A stretch of 64,000 bases of DNA from Symbiodinium natans (Eukaryota > Sar > Dinophyceae > Suessiales > Symbiodiniaceae). The stretch lies in assembly GCA_905221605.1 (NCBI GenBank), contig CAJNDS010002766.1, positions 186,001 through 250,000 on the forward strand, read 5' to 3'. Under the pieces are notes generated by a model. It made no database searches and was not told the origin of the DNA. It was given only the letters and a program-made list of their open reading frames with translations. The position numbers were made by a program, and so were the translations under genes. Shown one piece after another: positions 1 through 11,700 of the stretch. The first letter of the stretch is position 1. Each line of letters begins with the position of its first letter.

Positions 1-260
1 ACTCAAGGGAAAAGCAGTTAGGGATGGTTCGGAGGGGCGTTGGGTGTCTTGGGAGGGCTTTCCTGGTTGGAAGGGCTCCTTGGAAAGCTGCCCTTCCCTT
101 GAAGGTTTGGGGGGCTTCGAGGAGAGCCTCGGGATCCTCGGACTTGTTGATTGGGGGAAGATCCCGGATAGAAATCTACAGACATCCCACGCTCCTTCCT
201 CCACCGGAAAACATGTGAAGTTGTAGAAATGCTTCGCCCAAGGCTTCCGACAGTGTGTGC

Positions 261-338
261 CTTGACCGGCTCTCCCTTAACGGCCAGGCAGATCATGCAC
301 ATCGGAGTCGAGCACCCAGCAAAAAGGGCGCCACCGAC
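261..338 (-). CDS. Unrecognised gene, exon of KGEP type, unit 1 (78 nt)
   Basis: Acceptor CCCAG|GTCGGT, VGGALFAGCSTPMCMICLAV then KGEPVK, donor GTCAAG|GCACAC (GC-type). Three copies in the window keep the frame. Confidence 0.5.
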
Positions 339-623
339 CTGGGCTCGCTTCTTGGGCTCCCCCCCCTGTCCCAAGGTTTCTCGTACTTCGTCTTACAAAC
401 CCTAAATATGGCCTTCGCTGGGGGGATCCTTGGAGTGTGGAGGATCAGCCCACTTGTTCCAGTTTGTCTGCACCTACCATTTTGGTTTGTTGATAGTACC
501 ATTTCACTACTGCTTGTTCCACAAACTGACACTTCCAGCGTTCCAAACTGACTCCATGCCCCGTCCTCCCAAATATGCAACAATTAGACGCCCACGTCTT
601 TCTGCTGCGCGCCTCGACCAGGC

Positions 624-710
624 ACGGATGTCATCCGGCTCGTCCTTGACTTCCAGGCAGATCAGGCCGACGCTTTTGCAATCATAGGAGTCGAAAGCGC
701 GAAAGGCCAC
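624..710 (-). CDS. Unrecognised gene, exon of DVKDEP type, unit 1 (87 nt)
   Basis: Acceptor AAAG|GTGGCC, then VAFRAFDSYDCKSVGLICLE and VKDEPDDIR, with a GC donor CGT|GCC. Aligns with the smaller KGEP exon downstream (shared ...ICL.VK.EP...), so the two exons look like an ancient tandem exon duplication. No family recognised. Confidence 0.5.
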
Positions 711-2180
711 CTTTGCTTCTTTGGCTTACGGTTTGTAGGGCTTAAAGGGCGGGGTTTAGGATTTTCGCATCGTACCTCCGAACAACCTCCCTATGCTTCC
801 CCTCCCCTGCCCCCTCCCCCCCGCCCGCCCCCACAAAGGCTCCCTCGTCCCTTCGCAATCCCATGAATGCTGGGGGGTTCAGCACGGGGTGATTTGTGAA
901 GCAAGGGGCTGCTTTTCGGGGTACTTTCTGCAAAGAAGCCTGGTTCGAGCGGTATCTCGGAGTCGACTCCAAAATTGAAAGAAGACCCCCGCGTGGTGTT
1001 CCATGCAATGCGGCGATTCTTCGCTTCACCCCAAGACCCTGCCAAGGCACATTGGGGCAAACTCGACATCCTTGCCACTCTTGTTCCAGCTGTCTGCGCC
1101 TCGGAAGCTTATACATCCTGCCGCAGCTATGCTTGTCAACATTCTTGTGATTGCCCCCTTGAATCCTTAAAGGCCTTAAAGCCTTCTTGAGCCAAGCCGC
1201 AAGTCTTGCGGGCTTCACCCGGTGGCACCTCCGGAGGTGAGGCGGCGACCACCGCGTGGTGGAGGACCTCCCCGAGTCGTCTGCAAAACATCTCCTCGAA
1301 AAGAATAGGGCAGGTTCTGACTGTTCCGAGACTACAATTACAAGCAGGGTACCTCTTGCTGTGACAGGTGGTGACCTTGCTGCGGGGTCCTTCTGATCGT
1401 GAAAAAAATAACGACCCATGATGAAATGTTAAAAAGAAAACCCCATAAGCCCTACAAACACTACGTGCTCACAGCCTCGGGCACCTCTTCTGGGCATTTC
1501 CCAAAATAGGGGCACCCCTTTTTCTAGAATCCCCTTTAGGGGACCGGAATGAGAAGAGATGGCTTTTTCTGACGCCCCCGTCTCCTGGGATCATTCTCAC
1601 CAACCCGGGAGGCGCCCAGCGGCAGAGGCTGCGTCTGGCACCATACGACACTCTAAAGGCCATTCTGCATGCTCGTGCAACATACTTGCTTCATGATTTG
1701 CGGTATTTATGTTGCAGAATAAAACCCAGGTGGTGGGGCTAGGTCTGCTGCAAGTATAACCTTAGCTCACGGCGTGGTCCCCGAGCTACCATTAATCGAA
1801 GCTAATCCGTGATGGTGCTGAAGCTACCAGTTCCTGGCCACTGTTCACGTCGTTCCTTCTCCAGCTTCCATCTCGTGTCCACTGTCTCAATTCCAGCTGA
1901 CTCTTGATAGCTGGTGGAATCACAGACGCATCCACAAGCACGGAAGTTGGAGGCTTCGTGGAAAAGTTACCTTTCACCTACCTACTATCCTGTCGAACTG
2001 CCAGAAGCAGTTCCTCCCGAGCGCCGGACGTCCGCCCGCATCAGTTAACCTCCCACTCCCCTGGCAAGGCCTTTTGACAGGCACGGGGCACGTTAGCATT
2101 GAAAGTCGTTTGCTTGGGTGAGACATGAGACATGGTGAGACGTAAATTGCAATAATCGCAGCCGGCTACTACCAACCAAT
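711..2180. other. Conserved unit block without recognised gene (unit 1)
   Basis: Recurs at about 24,260-25,690 and 45,150-46,575. Both strands have open frames (a 225-codon minus frame at 742-1,419 in this copy), but units 2 and 3 break it, so it is not convincing. One minus-strand stretch near 1,020-1,085 (NVPWQGLGVKR in one frame) is conserved in all three. I see no identifiable product. Confidence 0.4.
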
Positions 2181-2277
2181 TAAAGCCTAATCATGGAGGA
2201 GCATCTCCCAGAGGTTTGGGAGATTCCTTGGGGCGGGTTTGTTCGGAGCTCTTGCACGGGTCGATGCGACGCGAGCC

Positions 2278-2349
2278 GGGAGACCGCATCCCCGAGGGAA
2301 AAGCAAAATGTCCCGCCCACACCCCGAATTGTCGGGGCTGCGGTCTCCC
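2278..2349. ncRNA. Conserved long hairpin, unit 1
   Basis: Left arm GGGAGACCGCATCCCCGA (2,278-2,295) pairs with TCGGGGCTGCGGTCTCCC (2,332-2,349): 17 of 18 positions pair, around a 36-base loop. The loop contains a second CCCCGA that can also pair with TCGGGG, giving an alternative small hairpin. Both arms are unchanged in all three units. It could be a structured RNA, a processed small-RNA precursor, or a DNA cruciform. No known RNA family recognised. Confidence 0.5.
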
Positions 2350-2478
2350 CTTGTGTTTTTTTCTCAACAGCTTCCGGCTCCAAGCCAAACCCACCAAGAA
2401 CCACTTTGTGGAATCTGTCCTGCTAGGCCCTCCACGGCCTCTACCGAGGGGCCTCTTCTTCGGTCATGACTCTAGTCA

Positions 2479-2506
2479 ACCCTAAACCCTAAAACCCTAA
2501 AACCCT
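2479..2506 (+). repeat. Short CCCTAAA-like array, unit 1
   Basis: Three to four degenerate CCCTAAA repeats between the hairpin and the end of gene A. Confidence 0.7.
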
Positions 2507-2602
2507 ATGGCCTTCGGCCTCTCTTCGAAAGGGCAAAGGGTTGGATTTCTCGAGTGCTATGGGCATTCGCCATGTCTGGGCCTCTTGTTCGATTGGCCCC
2601 TT

Positions 2603-2716
2603 TTAAAACCCTCTGAAGAACACATCCTTAATGGAAGATACAAGCCCCCAGAAAGATCTTTGCGGATGGAGCTGAAGATCTTGCATGGCCCGATCCCGGA
2701 GGGCAGCGGCGACTGC
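2603..2716 (-). CDS. Gene A terminal exon with stop
   Basis: Starts CAG|GCAGTCGCC and reads AVAAALRDRAMQDLQLHPQ then continues to RGF and a TAA stop at 2,603-2,605. The matching exons in genes B and C stop at different places (20 and 28 residues), so the C-terminal tail differs in each paralogue. Confidence 0.6.
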   Translation of the reverse strand, partial: AVAAALRDRAMQDLQLHPQRSFWGLVSSIKDVFFRGF

Positions 2717-5700
2717 CTGCATCAAAATGCGCATTTCTGTGGTGCTTCATAGTGAGGGAATGGAGTTTATAGGGATTCTTCTGTAAAAACACTTCTGCTA
2801 TTGTGAGGGCTGCGTATAGAAACCGCACAAGGGCTTTACCTACCCATACCTGCATGCCGCAGCGTTTTAGCAACCTTCGGGTTTTTCTTCGGGTATTCGC
2901 ACAGATGCAGGGGCATGGATCACGGTCTCTATAGCAACAGAAGTCGTAGTGCTGATAAGATAGTGATACATGGTTGCAATGTTCAATCATGATCTGTGTA
3001 ACCCTTTCACAAAGAACCACGACAGTTTATTCCTAATGACAACCATCATCATCATGATCATGAACATGAGAATGAGAATGATGGTGATATTGACAATGAC
3101 GGTTGTCTCTTGACATGCATCTGGGCCAGCAACCTGTGCCTGAACCACTTTGCCAGTGAAGGATCTCAGCAGTGGCAGCATCCGATAATCAGAGCCCAAA
3201 AAGAGACCATGATTCAGAACAAGCCCCACAAACATGTTGACATGGAATGCGCCCTCCCTGAACCGCTTTCCTGACCTCCACGCCGCTGTCGCTGAGTGAA
3301 TTCTCGTGAAGCCAGAGCTCCGCGAGCGCGTTGTTGGCACGCAGGCCATGGACCAATGCCTGCGGCGTGGTCGCTGAGGAATCCCGAAGGAGTGGCATGA
3401 TGCTGCTTTGATCTCGTCGTGCATCGTCGTTCAACGCAGAGCCCTGAACCCTCAGAAGGAAGCCTAAGTTGAGCACTCCAGGCCTCAGCCCCAACATCGC
3501 CGAAGCCGTTGCTGGAGAGGGTCAGGTCCTGCAGGCCCTTGTGGTCTGCTATGCCTTTGGCAATGGCCTGGCCAGAAACGGGGCGCGCTTCATGCCCAGG
3601 CTAATTACTCCTCCCCCCGAATCCTCCCAAAATCCCCGACTCCCTGCCTGCAGGCCCGCGTCGCCGATGCGGTTCTCGTGCAGCCACAGCAGTCGGAGCG
3701 CGGAGTGGCCCTGGATGCCGGCTCCGAGCGCCTGCACCGGGCACAACCGAAGCACCCTCGGGGGAACCCTGCTGGATCCTGAACCTCCCAACTCGAAAGC
3801 TGCCGGTGGACAGCAGTGTTCAGCTGAATTGCTTCGGGAGCAAACTGATGGGGCAACTTTCTCGAACACAGTCGGGGAGCCAGGCCTGGCTAATCTTGGC
3901 CTGACCAGCTCAGAACCCCCAATCACCCCGAGTCAGCACGGTAGCAACACCGAACGCAGCGGGAAAGTCCTTGCTGAGGGCCCAAAACAAATCCTCCTCG
4001 CACCCAACCCCCCCTCCTGCCCCCCGGGCTCACGCATGCGGGCCAACGCAAGGCGTGGGGTACTGATATTTTTCCTTCTCACGCAATATACGTATATGGA
4101 GGAAAGGAGGTTGGAAGTTTATGGCCGCATAAAATTACATGTATTGAAAGTTATATGTGCATGGCTGTTGGTGAGAAGCTGGGTGATCTGGGTGGTAATA
4201 TTCGACAGTTGTCGGAGAAGAAAGGGTATTGCAGATATCTTGGTCTTATAACGTTCGATTATTTGGGGGTTGCCGGTGTTGTAGTCAACAGTGTATCCTG
4301 AAGCCGAATGTGGTGAGGTAAGATCCGTCTAAAGAGCACAGACCCAGGCATCCCTGCATCCCACAGACGCACTCCCCGAAGCCACCAAAGTAAAAGATGA
4401 GCTTTTCAAGATGCTTCAACCGGCCCAGTGCTGCTTTTGCCAACAGAAAGCACAGCCCTCCTCTCCCCGACTCTCGGACCCTACCGCCTGCCAACTCTTG
4501 AAGCCCCTAACCCCAAATAGAAACTGCCAGAACTGAGATGTCTGGCTGGAAGGTGCTCGGCATTGGTTTGGTGTTGGAGCGCATCATGGAATTACGTTGG
4601 GACTGGCGTGGGCTTGACGGTGTAGGAGTTCGGGGAACTGGGCTTGGCCTATCTTTGCTCGGCTCAGAAACCGAAATCACCAAACGACAACAGCACAGAA
4701 TCAAACCAAGACCAAGCCCCTGGCTAGACTCTATTTGGAAGATCCGAGGTCTGTATCAGTGCTACTTAACTTCAGTACTGGCTATGCGGAAATCTGATGT
4801 CTGCCTCTATATACAGCCCGCAGGGCTTCACAGAACGCGCTCCCTTAAGTCGTCTTCTGTGATATTTGCACAGCGGCCCAGCCTGGGCTCCAGAGTCTCC
4901 GATGGCATTCTCGCCCAGCGCCAGCTCCTTCGCCGCCAGGGGCTCGTAGGAATGCGAACTTGTGGCATGAGAGCTCAGAGAAGATGCGGCCGCACGGCGA
5001 TTTTTGAGGCTTGCTGCTGCCCTGAAAAGGCTTCAGCTTTGGTGCGATTCAGATTCAGATCGAGACTTCAGGCAGATATCTCTAGAACTGCACCGCCTTG
5101 TGTTGTTCTCATGAAGTCAACAGACGTGACGCCTATGCACGAGGTATGCCGCCATCCTTGCGAGACCCCATGCTATGCAACGCGTGCATCCGTCGGTAAA
5201 TGCACGAGCTTGTCAGATCAAACTTCAAACTCAAGCAAGCTAGGCACTCGACATCGGACACTCGGATACTTGGATCCATGGATTGATGTGGCATGCGACA
5301 ATTTGGTGCAGTCCAGCTTGGCAAATCTGGGGCTCAGGATCAACTTCGCAACGCCCTGACAAACGGGGACTGACGGCCTACCCTTCGCGACATCCCACGC
5401 GACTCAAAACCAAGCGAGCTTCAGGGAAGTGCCTCAACTGGAAGCTCCTTATTGGACACTATAAGGCCTAAACCCTAAGCCCTAAACATCCCAAAGCCCT
5501 AAACCGATGAGGAAGCGCGGCTAGGCAGCCCATGAACCCACAGCTTCAACAGGCTCCAAGATCCCTTTCAAACTTCCGGGGGGAAGATTCCTTCAACTCG
5601 CGGTGTTTAGGGTTCAGGGCTTTATAGGGTTTGGAGAGAATCCTACAGCTATTTAAGGAATTTTCTTTGCTTAAGGGTTTTTGAGCTACCCTTCACGTTT

Positions 5701-8700
5701 GATCAGTCAAACCCGAATAGCATACCGCTCCCAAGCAGAGCTCCCCCGGCGACCTTTACAAACCCCGGCGGAGACTGGCAACTGGCAGTCCTCGATGTTC
5801 GGGAGAGCTTTCAGAGCTTCTCCCAGGGCCTCTGCACACGAGGAAGTTTGGGGAGAGCAGGTCTTGGAAGTTGGGAGGGCCATGTCCCGGACTTTGACTC
5901 GTCACAGTCCGAGGCTCTCAGGATAACTCCGCAAGAAATGTTTTTTGTACGCACTTAAGAGGGAACAGGCAGTGCAACTGCACCGAACAAATCCCAACTT
6001 GATCAACTCCAGGCCTGCGTCCCCGCATCGCCGAAGCCGTTCTGGCCCAGACTGAGTTTTCGTAGGTCCTTGTGGTCTGCGAGGCCCTCGGCGATGGCCT
6101 GCATGGGGACAGGCCACCTTGCAGAAGCGCACCTTCGGCCCTCAATCTTGCCATCACGTCGCCGGATGTCCAAAACAGCGTCAGGGCCTACACAGTACCG
6201 ACTCCAAACCTTTTCCCCCTCCCAAGGCCTGGAGGCCGCTGTCGCCGATGCGATTGCCGAACAGCCACAGCAGCCGCAGCGAGGAGTGGCCGCCCAGACC
6301 AGCTCCAAGCGCCTCCCGCAGACGACCGAATCTGTGGACTCTTTGTCTTTTGGAAACGGTGTAGGCATCATGGCCTGGCCGGGCAAGTACCCTTATCCGG
6401 GGATTCTATAGGATAGCCAAGTTCTGTTTCCTAGGCTTGGCGGCACGTAGTTTGTAGAACCCTCCCACAAAATGGGGAAAGTCCTTGCTGAAACCCAAGG
6501 CATTTCCTCTTCGCAGGGTCTCCCGCACCCGACCCCCCTCCCCCGCGGGCTCGCGCATGCAGGCCAAACAAAGGGGCGTAGAGTACCGACATCTTTCTAT
6601 TCGCAGAATCTACATACAGAGGAAAGGAGGTTGAAAGTTCATGGCCGTAAGAAACTATATGTATTGCAAGTTATTCTTGGCGCAGGACGAGTATTGGAAT
6701 TGTGCAAGTACTTCAATGGGCAAGATCTGACATTTTTGATCCTTAAGGGGGTTGTCGGTGCGAAGCAAGGGTATTGCAGATAGCTTCGCCTCTTAGAGGG
6801 TTGCCGGACAAGAAAGGGTATTGCAGATACCTTGGTGTTCTAATTGTGGATCTCTTACGGGGTTGCCGGTGCTGCAATCAACAGCATATCCAGACGCCGA
6901 GTGTGGTGTAGGTATGTGAATGCAGCTTGCAGCTATCTCAAGTGTTTCCAGTCACGTCGCAAACAAACGCACTTTGGCGAGTTTCCCTCCACCCCCGAGA
7001 ACAGCAGCCAGCCACCGAAGCCCATCTTCATGAAATGGGTGGCGGCATGTGGCAGACGTTTCGGACATTGAAGGTTCCATGTCCCGGGTATCGCTGGTGC
7101 CGCGGCGACACCATAATGTTTCTAGAATCTCCCGTGAACGAAATGGCGGATCGTTTGATATTGTTTGCACGTTGCTGCGCGGAGGTGGACGAGTCTGCGG
7201 GCTTGCGCTTGCAAAACAACCAGGCTCTCTTAGCATGAGGTGATTGGACTGCAGCATCTCGAAGTTGCGGTGCAGTGCATGGCTCCATCTGCCAGAATAG
7301 GATTCCTCACGTGCTGGCGCTGACTCTCAGCATCTGAGAGTTTGACAAGGCCTCCGAAGTTTGTAGAACAAACTTGTACGCCGTTCTTTCTGGGAGATGA
7401 GCCTAGACCTCCTCCTGAAACCTTTAGCCCCATTGAGAAGCCGCCACAACTGAGACGGAGGATCAGCATGACAGGCTTGTCCTGTGCGTTTTGCTGCTTC
7501 GTACTGGCTGGTGCCGTGGTGGGTGCTTGAGCGCGTCGGAGTTCAGGGGCCCTGGGCTTGGTAATCTTCCTGGGCCCGGCTGCCGGGCTCAGAAAATAAA
7601 AGTCGTCAAAAGAGACAAACACAATGACCACGCACCACCACGAGCATGAATGGGGCGCGGGCGGAACAGTGCACCACTACAGGACGTACACGGACCATGG
7701 AGCAACTAGGCTTCCCAACCCCCTCCTGCGCTGCTTTTGCCAACACTCCCCGACTCTCGGACCCTGGGGCCTGCCAACTCTTGAAGCCTCTAACCCCAAA
7801 TAGAAACTGCCAGAACTGAGATGTCTGGCTGGAAGGTGCTCGGCATCGGTTTCGTGCTGGAGCGCATCATGAGTTTCGTTAGGACTGGCGTAGCCTTGAC
7901 AGTGTAGGTGTTCAAACACTCCGCTTGGTCTATCTTGCCTCGGCTCAGACAAAAGCACAACATCAAATGAGAGCAAGTCCCCCGCCAGATTCGATTTGGA
8001 AGATCCGAGGTGTGTATCCGTGCTACTAACTTCAGTACTGTCTATGCGGAAAGCTGACGTCTGCCTCTACAGCCCGCAGGGCTTCACAAAACGGGCTCGC
8101 TTCAGAAGTCTTCTGTGATACTTCCACAGCGGCCCAGCCTGGGCTCCAGAGTCTCCGATGGCGTTCTTCGCCAGCTGCAGCTCCTTCGCCGGGAGGGGGT
8201 TGTAGGAATGCGAACTTGTGGCATCTCAGAGCTCAGAGAAGATGCGGCCGCACGGCGATTTGAGGCTTGCTGCTACCCTGGGCTTCAGCTTTGGGGCGAT
8301 TCAGATCGAGGCTTCGGGGCAGATATCTCGCACTGCACCGCCTTGAGTGTTTTTAATGAAGTCAACAGACGTGATGACTATGCAGAAGCTATGCCGCCAT
8401 ATCCTTCCGAGATGCCTTGCAAGCTGACCGACCGCGGTTAAAAACTACCGTTGTCGTTGTGATACACCATGCTTTGCACCGGAAGCTCCTTATTGGACCC
8501 GCTTAGCCAGAAACCCTAAACATCCCGAAGCCCTAAACCGATGAGGAAGCGCGGCTAGGCAGCCCATGAACCCACAGCTTCGACAGAGGCTCCAAGATCC
8601 CTTTCAAACTTCGGGGGGAGATTCCTTCAACTCGCGCTTTAGGGTTCAGGGCTTTACAGGGTTTGGAGGAACCCTAGAGCTATTTAAGGAATGTTCCTTG

Positions 8701-11700
8701 CGTAAAGGGTTTTTGAGCTACTCTTCACATTTGATCAGTCAACCCGACAAGCATGCCCAAGCAGAGCCCCCCGACCACCTTTACAAACTTCCCGGCGGAG
8801 ACTGGCAACTGGCGGTCCTCGATGTTCGGGAGAGCTTTCAGTGCGTCTCCCAGGGCCTCCGCACACGAGGAAGTTTGGGGAGAGCGAGGCCCAAGCTAAG
8901 AAAAACTTGCGCCAAACGGTCTTGGAAGTTGGGAGGGCCATGTCCCGGACTGTGACTCGTCACAGTCCGAGTCTCTCATGAGGACTCCGCGGGAAATGCT
9001 TTTTGTACACACTTAAGACGGAACAGGCAGTGCAGCTGCACCAACTTGATCAACGGAAAGTGAGGCCCAAGAAAGCTTGCGCCTAATGCCGAACGCCTCG
9101 TGGAAGACTTTGACTCGTCACAGCCCGAGTCTCTCCAAAGGACCCCCGCATAAAAACAACAAACACTTAAGACGGAAGTATATCTGCTGAAGTTCAGAGG
9201 GCAAACCAACAAATCCCAACCTGCACAAAAAAAACACAAAAACAAAACCTACCTCGATCACTCCCAGGCCTGCGTCCCCGCATCGCCGAAGCCGTTGTTG
9301 TCCAGGCTTAGGTCTCGTAGGCCCTTGTGGTCTGCCAGGCCCTCGGCGATGGCCTGCGCACACGCAGAAGTGCACCTTCGGCCTTGAAACTTGCAACTTG
9401 CCATCACGCAGCCAGATGTCCAAAATGTCTTCAGGGCCTGCCGACTCCAAACCTTTTCCCCCTCCCAAGGCCTGGAGGCCGCTGTCGCCGATGCGATTGC
9501 CGAACAGCCACAGCAGCCGCAGCGAGGAGTGGCCGCCCAGACCAGCTCCAAGCGCCTCCCGCAGGCGAGCGAATGTACAGGACTCTTTGTTTTCGTTTGG
9601 AACGGTGCAGATATCATGGGCTGGCCGGGCAAGTACCCTTATCCGGGGATTCTATAGGATAGCCAAGTTCTGTTTCCTAGGCTTGGCGGCATACCGACAT
9701 CTTTCTATTCGCAGAATATACATACAGACCAAAGGAGGTTAAACGTTCATGGCCGTAAGAAACTATATGTATTGCAAGTTATGTTTGGCGCAGGACGAGT
9801 ATTGGAATTGTGACAGTACTTCAATGGGCAAGATCTGATATTTTTGATCCTTAAGGGGGTTGTCGGTGAAGCAAGGGTATTGCAGATAGAGGCGAGGGGG
9901 TTGTCGGACAAGAAAGAGTACTGCAGATATCTTGGTGTTCTAATTGTCGATCTCTTACGGCGTTGCCTGTGCTGCAATCAACAGTATATAGGAAGCCGAG
10001 TGTGGTGTGTAGGTATGTGAATGCAGCTTGCAGCTATCTCAAGTCTTTCCAGATGCAGTCACGTCAAAAACAAACGCACTTTGGCGAGTCCCCCCGACCC
10101 CAAGAACGGCAGGCAGCCACCGAAGCCCATCTTCATGAAATGGGAGAAAAGGTGACCTTCTCGAAAAGCAGGTTTATGGGCCACTTCAGCGTGTTTCAGA
10201 CACAGTCGCGGCATGTGGCAGACATTTCGGACATTGAAGGTTCCATGTTCCGGGTAGCGCTGGTGCCGCGGCGAGACCATAATGTTTCTATAATCTCCCG
10301 TGAACGAAATGGCGGACGGATCGTTTGATATCGTTTGCACGTTGCTGTGTGGAGGTGGACGAGGCGCTGGGACTCCATGTCACGCACAAGATCATGGAAA
10401 TTGCACGGAGGACTCACGGAGGAGGTGGACGAGTCGTTGCGCCTGCATCCGCCTTCAAAACAATCCTGATGAGGGGTCCTTTGCAGACCTGTCTGCCAAC
10501 GCTTCCGCAGTTTCTCCTGCGAGCCTGCATGATGTTCGTTGCAAGTCCCGCCCCCTCTGCACCATCAAAAATGACACTCAGGACTCCCCACACATCATTT
10601 GCCGCCCATGTGGCACTGGCTCCCGAGGACAAAAACTCGCTTGAGCACTGACTAACGCCAGCTCTTTGGATGTCTCAGGCGCCCGGCTGCCGGGCCCAGA
10701 AACCAAAAGTCGCCAAAAGAGAAAAACACTGCAGATCCGTCGGCGCGGCTCCCAGGGCCTCTAGACTCGAGAGAAGTTGGGGAGAGTGAGGCCCAGCTGC
10801 CAGAAAACTTGCACCAAATGCCGAACACCCCTTGGAAGACTTTGACTCTTCACTGTCCGAGTCTCTCCGGAAAATAATACACTTAAGACGGAACAGGCAG
10901 CCAGCCCTTTGCATGTTTCAGGCGCTCTTAGCATGAGGTGACTTGCCTGAATGTCGAAAGTTCGGCTTGCGGCATTTCTCATTTACAGTATCCATGGCTC
11001 CATCTGCCAAAATAGACAGAATTCCTCACGTGCTGGCACTGACTCACGGGTCCCTTTAAATTCAGCAACTGTTGAGAGTTTGACAAGGCCTCCGAAGTTT
11101 GTAGAACAAACTTGTACGCCGTTCTTTCTGGGAGATGAGCCTAGACCTCCTCCTGAAACCTTTAGCCCCATTGAGAAGCCGCCACAACTGAGACGGAGGA
11201 TCAGCATGACAGGCTTGTCCTGTGCGTTTTGCTGCTTCGTACTGGCTGGTGCCGTGGTGGGTGCTTGAGCGCGTCGGAGTTCAGGGGCCCTGGGCTTGGT
11301 AATCTTCCTGGGCCCGGCTGCCGGGCTCAGAAAATAAAAGTCGTCAAAAGAGACAAACACAACGACCACGCACCACCACGAGCATGAATGGGGCGCGGGC
11401 GGAACAGTGCACCACTACAGGACGTACACGGACCATGGAGCAACTAGGCTTCCCAACCCCCTCCTGCGCTGCTTTTGCCAACAGAAAGCACAGCCCTCTC
11501 CCCGACTCTCGGACCCTGGGGCCTGCCAACTCTTGAAGCCTCTAACCCCAAATAGAAACTGCCAGAACTGAGATGTCTGGCTGGAAGGTGCTCGGCATCG
11601 GTTTCGTGCTGGAGCGCATCATGAGTTTCGTTAGGACTGGCGTAGCCTTGACAGTGTAGGTGTTCAAACACTCCGCTTGGTCTATCTTGCCTCGGCTCAG

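Larger units (their letters stand above)
7330..9870. repeat. Internal tandem duplication of unit 1, left copy
   Basis: Matches 11,069-13,440 almost base for base, including two LRR exons and one NAIGDSGAQ module. The offset is 3,738 at the left end and 3,570 at the right, because about 170 bases (8,565-8,735) are missing from the right copy. Confidence 0.85.

Noticed and set aside
1185-1198. Match to the end of the dinoflagellate spliced leader (TTGGCTCAAG on the minus strand)
   Set aside because: Only about ten bases, and absent from the corresponding place in units 2 and 3, so probably chance.
742-1419. 225-codon minus-strand ORF
   Set aside because: The frame is broken in the corresponding blocks of units 2 and 3, and the composition is not protein-like.
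3469-4251. 260-codon plus-strand ORF
   Set aside because: It is antisense to three LRR features of gene A and has no counterpart frame in the other units.
4538-5359. 273-codon plus-strand ORF
   Set aside because: Antisense to the NAIGDSGAQ LRR module; interrupted in the equivalent regions near 7.8, 11.6, 31.6 and 49.5 kb.
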